A program made the position numbers and the translations under genes. The notes below the pieces were generated by a model, which did not search any database, was not told the origin of the DNA, and saw only the letters and a program-made list of their open reading frames with translations. From positions 1-13,229 of the forward strand of contig CAYJXK010000028.1 in NCBI GenBank assembly GCA_964374115.1: a DNA stretch of 13,229 nt, read 5' to 3'. Shown one piece after another: positions 1-5,391 of the stretch. Position 1 is the stretch's first letter; each line of letters opens with the position of its first letter. Origin of the DNA: CAYJXK01 sp964374115 (lineage in GTDB: Bacteria; Patescibacteriota; Patescibacteriia; Magasanikbacterales; UBA922).

Positions 1-280
1 CTTCTTTGGTTTGGTTTAAAAAATGAGGTAAAAAGAGTTTCGTAATTCAAAGCTTAAAGATCGGCTCATTGATCTGCGCCTCAAGGAAGAAGCGACCAAT
101 GATGAGGAAAAACTTATTGAGATTCGTAGAGATACTGTGGCTGTGGTGAAAATGATTGAGGAAAAGGAAGAAATGATGAAAGAAGAATCAGGATGGCCTG
201 AAGTGGATACGGTTCATATTAAAGAGATTGTCGCGGAATGGGTGGGAATGACGGTTGATCAGATTTATGGACCAAATTGA
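1..280 (+). pseudogene. Partial or decayed ClpC/ClpB-like ATPase fragment
   Basis: The frame ending at the TGA at 278-280 encodes a highly charged helical stretch (RLKEEATNDEEKLIEIRR) and then HIKEIVAEWVGMTVDQIYGPN. The second part resembles the 'I-x-E-I/V-V-A-x-W-T-G-I-P-V' segment that joins the coiled middle region to the second AAA+ module in ClpC/ClpB. No start codon is open in this frame: a TAA lies at 29-31. The +1 frame is open from the window edge to 45 (LLWFGLKNEVKRVS) and would join it through a one-base shift in the A run at 30-34. Beyond the TGA the same frame reads DSERLIHSFFPSLKEE before a second TGA, faintly like the next Clp segment. It may be a decayed gene, an assembly indel, or the true C-terminus of an unusual protein. 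The Clp assignment rests on a short motif only. Confidence 0.35.
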
Positions 281-293
281 GATAGCGAACGTC

Positions 294-302
294 TTATCCA
301 CA
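294..302 (+). promoter_or_regulatory. DnaA-box-like site TTATCCACA
   Basis: This is an exact match to the classical DnaA box TTATCCACA. It lies between the Clp-like fragment and the CARDB gene. It is one of four TTWTCCACA matches in the window, all outside genes. Whether DnaA binds here is not known. Confidence 0.3.
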
Positions 303-328
303 GTTTTTTTCCTTCATTGAAAGAAGAA

Positions 329-337
329 TGATATATT
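329..337 (+). promoter_or_regulatory. Possible extended -10 promoter for the CARDB gene
   Basis: TGATATATT matches the extended -10 form TGnTATAAT with one mismatch. It would start transcription near 344, about 28 bases before the ATG at 372. No good -35 hexamer is present at normal spacing, which is acceptable for an extended -10 promoter but leaves the call weak. Confidence 0.35.
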
Positions 338-371
338 CCTTTCATCTTTGATTATTTTTCACATCCATCGT

Positions 372-1703
372 ATGCTCAAAGCCGCATCCTTCAGTTCCGC
401 GTCCATCGTCACCAAAACAGTTTCTAGCACAGCGATTGCTGTTGCCACCGCGTTTCTCGGCGCGGCTGCTGTGTTTGCGTCGCTGCCATTTATATTTCCA
501 GGGAACAAACCAGATTTGGTCATTGAGTCAATTTTAATGAATCAAAATACGCCATATACATCGGCAGATCAAAACAAACTGATCATCGTCTACGCGAATA
601 CCGGGAAAGCGGCAGTGACAAAGCCATTTGATTTGCGAGTAAAAATCTCTCCCGCACCGTCTGGTAATTTCCTTTCTCAGCTCGCGCAAATCACGGGAGC
701 GGGAAGCCCTGTCTTTACGATCGCACCAGAGGAGAAAGAAGGGATCTACGCGTTTACGGTTTCCGAAGGGGACGCGACCGTGAACACTCTCGGTGTGCCG
801 AATCTGAATCAGTATCAACTTGCTCCAGGGGAAAAGGGAGAAATTCAATTGTTTTTTCCATTCTATCAGACTCCGGTGCCGTCTAATTCCCTTTCTATCA
901 CGGTTCTTATAGACACCAATCGAAAAATTTTTGAGCTCAATGAGAGCAATAATGTAAAACAGGTAACAGATGTAACACCTATTGTTATTATTGATGTGTG
1001 TACTGACTCTGACAATGGCATCGATCCAAATATGCAAGGAGTTATTGATGTGATAAAGGGTGTGTATAGCAGTGGCGTTCAAGACGGATGTTTTTCAACG
1101 ACCACAGTCGCGGAAGTGTTTTGTTCTCCTTCAACCACCTTTGGATACGATACACTTTCGTTGCCGTGTTCCTCAGGAATGATATGTAGTGACGGCGCAT
1201 GCGTCGAGAAATCAAAAGTGTCGGTGAGTTGCACTGATACAGAGATAGGGACAAGTGTTGGGGTCTCAGGGACGACGACTGTGAAATACGCGGACGGGAT
1301 GGAAACTGTTTTTGCAGATGTCTGCAAGTGGAAAGGGGTGGTGACAGAGTATTCATGTAGCGGGCAGACGCTTGAAAAAACAGCATACCCGGATTGCACA
1401 ACGGCTCTCGGGAAAGAGGGGGTGTGTCAGGGAAGTAAATGCATAATAAAACCTCCACCATCTCCTCAGCTTCTCAGTTGTACAGATACTGAAGGAGGAG
1501 AGAATTTGAAATCAGTAGGGATTGTCACTAAGATGTATAGTGATGGCACAGTCAAAACCTATACCGATACATGCGGCGGAGAAGAGAAGTATGTTGTTGA
1601 TTATAACTGCGGTCCCGGTTTTAAAACGACGATGTTATGCAATGATAAATTCGGTGCGGGATACATATGCCAAGACGGCGCATGTGTGGAACAAACTCCC
1701 TAG
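372..1703 (+). CDS. Secreted CARDB-domain protein with cysteine-rich repeats
   Basis: A 443-residue exported protein. An N-terminal Lys is followed by a hydrophobic segment at about residues 14-38 (signal peptide or membrane anchor; no lipobox Cys seen). Residues about 47-198 look like a CARDB adhesion-type beta-sandwich: PDLVIESILMNQ at the start, IIVYANTGKAAV in the middle and ELNESNNVKQV at the end. The C-terminal half has a Cys module ending at residue 277 (ICSDGACVE) and two fuller repeats at about 286-357 and 370-438. Each repeat starts SCTDTE and ends C-x-x-x-x-C, and their evenly spaced cysteines suggest disulfides outside the cell. CARDB proteins are usually surface or adhesion proteins; the ligand is unknown. 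ATG 372 is preferred over an in-frame TTG at 348 because it puts Lys directly before the signal segment. No Shine-Dalgarno site is visible. A hairpin follows the gene. Confidence 0.75.
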   Translation: MLKAASFSSASIVTKTVSSTAIAVATAFLGAAAVFASLPFIFPGNKPDLVIESILMNQNTPYTSADQNKLIIVYANTGKAAVTKPFDLRVKISPAPSGNFLSQLAQITGAGSPVFTIAPEEKEGIYAFTVSEGDATVNTLGVPNLNQYQLAPGEKGEIQLFFPFYQTPVPSNSLSITVLIDTNRKIFELNESNNVKQVTDVTPIVIIDVCTDSDNGIDPNMQGVIDVIKGVYSSGVQDGCFSTTTVAEVFCSPSTTFGYDTLSLPCSSGMICSDGACVEKSKVSVSCTDTEIGTSVGVSGTTTVKYADGMETVFADVCKWKGVVTEYSCSGQTLEKTAYPDCTTALGKEGVCQGSKCIIKPPPSPQLLSCTDTEGGENLKSVGIVTKMYSDGTVKTYTDTCGGEEKYVVDYNCGPGFKTTMLCNDKFGAGYICQDGACVEQTP

Positions 1704-1720
1704 TTCCTTTTGCCTCAATT

Positions 1721-1751
1721 CAAAAGAGAAGGCAGGGGGTCTTCTCTTTTG
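1721..1751 (+). terminator. Hairpin terminator after the CARDB gene
   Basis: A perfect 11-bp stem pairs CAAAAGAGAAG (1721-1731) with CTTCTCTTTTG (1741-1751) around a 9-base loop, 17 bases after the stop codon. The U-rich part lies inside the 3' arm rather than after it, so termination efficiency is uncertain. Confidence 0.5.
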
Positions 1752-1768
1752 TTATACACAGACTATAT

Positions 1769-1797
1769 TTGACACGCGGGTATTTTTGGAGTACGAT
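1769..1797 (+). promoter_or_regulatory. nusA promoter (TTGACA-N17-TACGAT)
   Basis: A perfect -35 TTGACA (1769-1774), an ideal 17-base spacer and TACGAT (1792-1797) predict a start near 1804. That is about 50 bases before the nusA ATG and upstream of a complete terminator hairpin, so the transcript must cross the hairpin to reach nusA. Confidence 0.7.
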
Positions 1798-1812
1798 TAC
1801 TTCATTGATTCT

Positions 1813-1841
1813 GGCAGCTTGAAAAAGCTGCCAATTTTTTT
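1813..1841 (+). terminator. Intrinsic terminator in the nusA leader (putative attenuator)
   Basis: GGCAGCTT (1813-1820) and AAGCTGCC (1825-1832) form a perfect 8-bp GC-rich stem with a GAAA tetraloop. After two A's comes a run of seven T's (1835-1841). This is a textbook Rho-independent terminator, but it lies between the nusA promoter (predicted start about 1804) and the ATG at 1853. B. subtilis NusA is known to control its own operon through NusA-dependent termination in the leader; similar control is inferred here. It could also serve as a second terminator for the upstream gene. Confidence 0.7.
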
Positions 1842-1846
1842 CCACA
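1838..1846 (+). promoter_or_regulatory. DnaA-box-like site TTTTCCACA in the nusA leader
   Basis: This matches TTWTNCACA and overlaps the terminator T run just before the nusA start. Part of the match comes from the T run itself, so it may be chance. Confidence 0.2.
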
Positions 1847-1852
1847 CATTTT

Positions 1853-3139
1853 ATGTCATCTGAAATAGTGAAAGCATTGAATTTCCTCTGTGAAGAAAAA
1901 GGTCTCGAACACGCGACTGTTTTGGAGGCGCTCGAATCCGCGCTTGCGGCAGCGTATCGAAAGGATTTTGGGAATCGTCAAGGGAATTATAAAGTGAAGT
2001 TTGATCCAGAAACTGGCGACATGCGGGTATGGGATGTGAAAGAGGTGGTCGCGGACATTGATGAAGAAACGCTCGAGCAAGCACAAGAAGAACTCATTCG
2101 TCTTCGAGAAACAGCCAAAGCAGAAGGGCGGGAGCTGACAGAGGAAGAAGTGGCAGATGTGCCGCATTTCAATCCTAAAACAGAAATTATGCTTGCGGAC
2201 GCAGGTACGGTGAAATATGACACCGAGATTGGGGATATTTTGGAAATCCCCCAAGAAACCCCAAGCGACTTTGGTCGCATGGCGGCACAAACTGCCAAGC
2301 AAGTTATTATTCAAAAACTTCGTGAAGCAGAGCGCATCACCGTGTTTGAGGACTTTAAAAGACAAGAAGGCAAGATGATGCAGGGGATTATCCAGCGCCG
2401 TGATCGAGGCGGTGCGGTGATTGTGGATTTTGGAAAAATCACCGGCATTGTCCCATCGAGCGATCAAATTGAGCGCGAAATGTATCGACCGGGCGCGCGT
2501 ATGCAGTTTTTTGTGGTCTCTGTCACGATGGGCGCGCGCGGACCGGAAATTCTTCTTTCTCGAACAGACAAACGAATGGTACAATACACCTTTGCGGAAG
2601 AAATTCCAGAGATTGGCAATGGCGAGGTGATGATCAAAGCGATTGCCCGAGAGCCAGGAGTACGCTCAAAAGTGGCGGTGCACACAGATGATGACACGAT
2701 TGATCCGATTGGATCGTGTATTGGGCAGCGGGGAAGCAGGATCACGATCATTATTCAGGCGCTCGGCGGAGAAAAAATTGATATTATTCAGTGGAGCAAT
2801 GATCCCGCATTGTTTATCAAACACGCGCTCTCTCCGGCGAAAGTAGTCGGTGTGGATATCAAAGGAGAAACCGGAGAGGCGATGGCCCATGTTTCCGAAG
2901 ATCAATTTTCTCTTGCGATTGGGCGAGGCGGGCAGAATGTGCGATTGGCGGCGGAACTGACCGGATATAAAATTAATGTCGTGCAGGTAGGCAATACCGA
3001 AGTGGAAGTGAGTAGTGGTGACACACCGGAAGAGGTAGAAGAAAAGGTTGCGGTGGAACTGGCACAAGAAACCATTAAGAATGTGCATGTGAAAGAGATA
3101 GCAAAAGATGAGCAAGAGGGAAAGTCGGAAAATGAATGA
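1853..3139 (+). CDS. nusA: Transcription termination/antitermination factor NusA
   Basis: NusA binds RNA polymerase and nascent RNA to control pausing, intrinsic termination and antitermination. The 428-residue product has the usual order: an N-terminal polymerase-binding domain (1 to about 165, with AAQTAKQVIIQKLREAER at its end), an S1 domain (about 172-240), KH1 with GQRG at 291-294 in the signature IGSCIGQRGSRI, and KH2 with GRGG at 357-360 (LAIGRGGQNVRLAAEL). It ends in a short acidic tail, with none of the C-terminal acidic repeats of E. coli NusA. The N-terminal domain carries a charged insertion of roughly 35 residues (about 64-100, rich in E, A and R) compared with E. coli. The gene has its own promoter and a terminator in its leader. 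No Shine-Dalgarno site precedes the ATG. infB, rimP and rbfA, the common partners, are absent here. Confidence 0.95.
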   Translation: MSSEIVKALNFLCEEKGLEHATVLEALESALAAAYRKDFGNRQGNYKVKFDPETGDMRVWDVKEVVADIDEETLEQAQEELIRLRETAKAEGRELTEEEVADVPHFNPKTEIMLADAGTVKYDTEIGDILEIPQETPSDFGRMAAQTAKQVIIQKLREAERITVFEDFKRQEGKMMQGIIQRRDRGGAVIVDFGKITGIVPSSDQIEREMYRPGARMQFFVVSVTMGARGPEILLSRTDKRMVQYTFAEEIPEIGNGEVMIKAIAREPGVRSKVAVHTDDDTIDPIGSCIGQRGSRITIIIQALGGEKIDIIQWSNDPALFIKHALSPAKVVGVDIKGETGEAMAHVSEDQFSLAIGRGGQNVRLAAELTGYKINVVQVGNTEVEVSSGDTPEEVEEKVAVELAQETIKNVHVKEIAKDEQEGKSENE

Positions 3140-3144
3140 GGAAA

Positions 3145-3281
3145 CTCGCGTCCTTCTGAGGACCGGCGATACGCCCCGCAACCGTACACGTCCGGGAACG
3201 GGCGTATCACCTCGCTCGCACAGTCCTCACGAGAAAAAAGACGGGGTGTGAGCGCCTCTTTGAGAGGCAAACGCGTACGTC
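3145..3281 (+). other. GC-rich structured spacer between nusA and yidC
   Basis: The 175-base nusA-yidC spacer can fold strongly. GATACGCCC (3168-3176) pairs perfectly with GGGCGTATC (3200-3208). Outside it, TGAGGAC (3157-3163) pairs with GTCCTCA (3223-3229) and CTCG (3145-3148) with CGAG (3230-3233). An inner CCG/CGG hairpin caps the stem. A second domain has GCCTCT-TTG-AGAGGC (3254-3268) inside GACG (3240-3243)/CGTC (3278-3281). An AAGGAG lies at 3291-3296, too far (18 bases) from the yidC ATG for a normal ribosome site. It may be a cis-regulatory or processed RNA in the yidC leader, or a repeat element. I do not recognise the family, and no U run follows to make it a terminator. Confidence 0.45.
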
Positions 3282-3314
3282 CTAAAGAATAAGGAGTATG
3301 GAAAGTGATCAATT

Positions 3315-4034
3315 ATGAAACAATTTTTTCAAGTCATTTTTTATCAGCCGATCTTTAACATTTTCGTCGGATTGTATGTTTTGATCCCGGATGTTGGTGT
3401 TGTCATTTTGGTTCTTACGCTTCTCATCAAAATCATTCTCTATCCTCTCACCAAAAAATCAATCACAGTGCAGAAATCTCTTTCTGAACTCCAGCCAAAG
3501 CTCGAAGAATTGAAAGCCCAACACAAAGACAACCAACAGCAACTCGCGCAAGAGAAGATGAAGCTTTACCGCGAACACAAAGTGAACGCACTCGGATCGT
3601 GTCTTCCCATTCTTGTCCAACTTCCCGTCTTTCTCGCATTGTTTTATGTGCTTCGAGATGGATTTTCCGGGTCGGACTTTCAAATGCTGTATTCATTTGT
3701 TCCAAATCCGGAGAGCATTAACCCGGTGTCATTTGGATTGTTCGATCTTGGAAAACCAAGTGTCGTGCTTGCGGTCCTCGCAGGCGCCGCGCAATTCTGG
3801 CAGACCAAAATGATGACACGCAAACGTCCACCTCCAGAGGCAGGAAAAGGTGGCAAGGATGAAAACATGATGACCATGATGAATAAACAAATGCTCTACA
3901 TGATGCCGGTGTTCACCGTGATTGTGGGCATTCAATTTCCCGGTGGGCTTGCGCTGTATTGGTTTTTGTCTACATTGTTTACGGGGTTGCAACAGATGAT
4001 ACAGTTTCGCAATCATGAACATACAAAAACATAA
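3315..4034 (+). CDS. yidC: YidC/Oxa1 family membrane protein insertase
   Basis: YidC inserts and folds membrane proteins, alone or with SecYEG. The 239-residue product is the short form without the large periplasmic domain of E. coli YidC. A first hydrophobic segment (about 9-34) runs into LLIKIILYPLTKKSITVQKSL, aligning with the E. coli block LIxRxIMYPLTKxQ. Lys39 occupies the place of the conserved groove arginine. Next come a charged cytoplasmic hairpin (ELQPKLEELKAQHKDN), the signature VNALGSCLPILVQLPVFLALFYVL, and further membrane segments ending in FPGGLALYWFLSTLFTGLQQ. A Met/Lys/Gly-rich loop sits before the last two segments. rpmH and rnpA, often upstream of yidC, are not here; nusA and a foldable spacer are. 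GGAAAG at 3300-3305 is the only weak ribosome site. Confidence 0.95.
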   Translation: MKQFFQVIFYQPIFNIFVGLYVLIPDVGVVILVLTLLIKIILYPLTKKSITVQKSLSELQPKLEELKAQHKDNQQQLAQEKMKLYREHKVNALGSCLPILVQLPVFLALFYVLRDGFSGSDFQMLYSFVPNPESINPVSFGLFDLGKPSVVLAVLAGAAQFWQTKMMTRKRPPPEAGKGGKDENMMTMMNKQMLYMMPVFTVIVGIQFPGGLALYWFLSTLFTGLQQMIQFRNHEHTKT

Positions 4035-4052
4035 AATTTTTGAATCATTGAT

Positions 4053-4346
4053 ATGCGTCTTACGAGCCGACAACTTGCGCGCCTCAAGGTTGAGACAAAG
4101 TCAGGAGCATCTCTTGGCCATGTCGCGGAGTGTGTTGTCGAAACAGAGGGACAAATGATCGCGCAATATCGCGTGCGCGCGTCCTTGTTGAAACATCGGG
4201 AATATCTGGTCAGTCGTGATCAGGTTGTTGCTATTGATGACAAACGCATGGTGGTCGAGGATGCGGTCAAAGCGCAGGGGATTGTAGCATCTCGCGCAGA
4301 TAACAAATTCGCGACAGGCATTGAGCCAGCCACGATGCGGAAATGA
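4053..4346 (+). CDS. Small PRC-barrel-like protein
   Basis: A 97-residue soluble protein. Residues about 12-72 read VETKSGASLGHVAECVVETEG, then YRV, then REYLVSRDQVVAIDDKRMVVEDAV. This is the pattern of a PRC-barrel: a small beta-barrel with 'G-x-x-I/L-G-x-V' at the start and an 'L-I-x-x-x-x-V-x-x-I' turn. PRC-barrels occur in RimM and in small stand-alone proteins of CPR and archaea; the function of this one is unknown. It starts 18 bases after yidC with no Shine-Dalgarno site, and the next gene starts one base after its stop, so these genes are probably co-transcribed. An ATG start is clear. Confidence 0.65.
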   Translation: MRLTSRQLARLKVETKSGASLGHVAECVVETEGQMIAQYRVRASLLKHREYLVSRDQVVAIDDKRMVVEDAVKAQGIVASRADNKFATGIEPATMRK

Positions 4347-4347
4347 T

Positions 4348-5310
4348 GTGAGGACTGTAGATATACATCGTGCTATCCTGGAAACGCTCTGTTATTTTGA
4401 TCTTTTTTCGTATCCATTGACAAGAGAAGAGGTGTACCGATGGCTTTGGCAGCCGCCTTCCTTTCTTTCCTATGAGCAATTTCTGTCATCTCTTTCTGAT
4501 CTCGTAAGTCAGGGGGTGATAGGCCAACGCAATGGCTTCTTTTTTTTGAGAGGAAGAGATAAGACGGTCAAGGATCGGCAGAGCGCGGTCGCAATTGTCG
4601 AGGAAAAATTACAGATCGCGAAACGCGCGATCAACCTCCTCCGATGGATTCCATGGGTTGAGGCCGTCTGTGTCTGTAATAGCACGGCCTTTGGGATGGC
4701 AAGACCGGGGAGCGATATTGATGTCTTTATCATAGGGAAACCTGGATTTCTTTGGCTCACACGGTTTTGGAGTATTTGCATTTTAGCGCTCACAGGACAT
4801 CGCATGACCAAAAAGACAAGTCGTGATAAGATATGTCTGAGTTTTTTTGCCGCAAGTGACGCGCTTGATTTTCAGGATGTCGCCTCTTCCGAACAAGATA
4901 TTTATTTCGCGTATTGGCTCACGCTTCTCTTGCCGATCTACGATCCGCATGGATGGCATGAAACCATTCAAAAAGAAAATATGTGGGTCGCGCGTCTTAT
5001 ACCGTTTGGATTCTCTCCTACGATGCTTCATCCGCGGGCGATTGTGGAACTGCTATGGAGGCAGAAATGGTTTCATTTTTTTTGCCGGCAGATTTTTCGC
5101 GTTTTATCTAAAAAATGGCTTGAGAGAATGGCCAGACGTATTCAGCTTCCACTGCTTATCCGTCGGTATCGTGGTCGTTCATTTTTTGTTCCTACTGCGG
5201 TGATCATAAGCGACACACGATTGAAATTTCATGAAAATGATCGGCGAGCTTTTTTTCGTGAGTCGTGGGAGAAAAGATGTGAGGAAGTAATTGGTGCGTG
5301 GAAATTATGA
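4348..5310 (+). CDS. Nucleotidyltransferase-domain protein (MNT/Pol-beta type)
   Basis: A 320-residue protein. Residues about 1-80 look like a winged-helix segment (ILETLCYFDLFSYPLTREEVYRWL). The nucleotidyltransferase core follows: VCNSTAFGMARPGSDIDVFII, with the metal-binding pair D123 and D125 after Ser122. In the usual Gly-Ser motif the Gly is Asn here. KICLSFF further on is a likely strand of the core, and the C-terminal third is rich in Arg and Trp. Such proteins move a nucleotide to a small molecule, protein or sugar; the substrate is unknown. The neighbouring O-antigen ligase suggests envelope polysaccharide work (inference). The start is GTG 4348, one base after the PRC-barrel stop; an in-frame TTG at 4321 would overlap that gene. 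There is no in-frame ATG before the catalytic core. Confidence 0.75.
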   Translation: MRTVDIHRAILETLCYFDLFSYPLTREEVYRWLWQPPSFLSYEQFLSSLSDLVSQGVIGQRNGFFFLRGRDKTVKDRQSAVAIVEEKLQIAKRAINLLRWIPWVEAVCVCNSTAFGMARPGSDIDVFIIGKPGFLWLTRFWSICILALTGHRMTKKTSRDKICLSFFAASDALDFQDVASSEQDIYFAYWLTLLLPIYDPHGWHETIQKENMWVARLIPFGFSPTMLHPRAIVELLWRQKWFHFFCRQIFRVLSKKWLERMARRIQLPLLIRRYRGRSFFVPTAVIISDTRLKFHENDRRAFFRESWEKRCEEVIGAWKL

Positions 5311-5363
5311 ATAAATATGTTTCGATTCCCATGATCACAGAAGAGAGCCCATCTCAAAAATAA
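5307..5363 (+). CDS. Possible 18-residue leader peptide
   Basis: ATG 5307 overlaps the nucleotidyltransferase stop (ATGA) and opens MNKYVSIPMITEESPSQK, stopping at TAA 5361-5363. Its last six codons cover almost the whole left arm of the perfect hairpin at 5343-5380. A ribosome here would melt the hairpin ahead of the ligase gene. It may be chance; no homology is recognised. Confidence 0.2.
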   Translation: MNKYVSIPMITEESPSQK

Positions 5364-5380
5364 TTTTGAGATGGGCTCTC
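5343..5380. repeat. Perfect 17-bp inverted repeat before the O-antigen ligase gene
   Basis: GAGAGCCCATCTCAAAA (5343-5359) pairs perfectly with TTTTGAGATGGGCTCTC (5364-5380) around an ATAA loop. An in-frame ATG of the ligase gene (5371) lies inside the right arm. No U run follows on the + strand, so it is not a standard terminator. It could be a translational switch, an mRNA end, or a small palindromic repeat. Confidence 0.75.
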
Positions 5381-5391
5381 GTCATCTCTAT

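Noticed and set aside
3132..3251. 39-codon ORF overlapping the nusA end (MNEETRVLLRTGDTPRNRTR...)
   Set aside because: It coincides with the strongly self-pairing spacer, so its Arg/Pro-rich composition follows from the GC-rich stems. It does not match L34 or RnpA, which could have been expected before yidC.
3137..3292. Read-through of the nusA TGA into a further 50 codons (recoded UGA, code 25)
   Set aside because: Other genes here end at TGA exactly where expected, none needs UGA as an amino acid, and an intact RF2 is encoded. The open frame is likely chance in GC-rich sequence.
2902..3312. 136-codon minus-strand ORF across the nusA end and the spacer
   Set aside because: It lies antisense to the nusA KH2 coding region and is Ser/Thr/Arg-rich like other antisense shadows; no motif is recognised.
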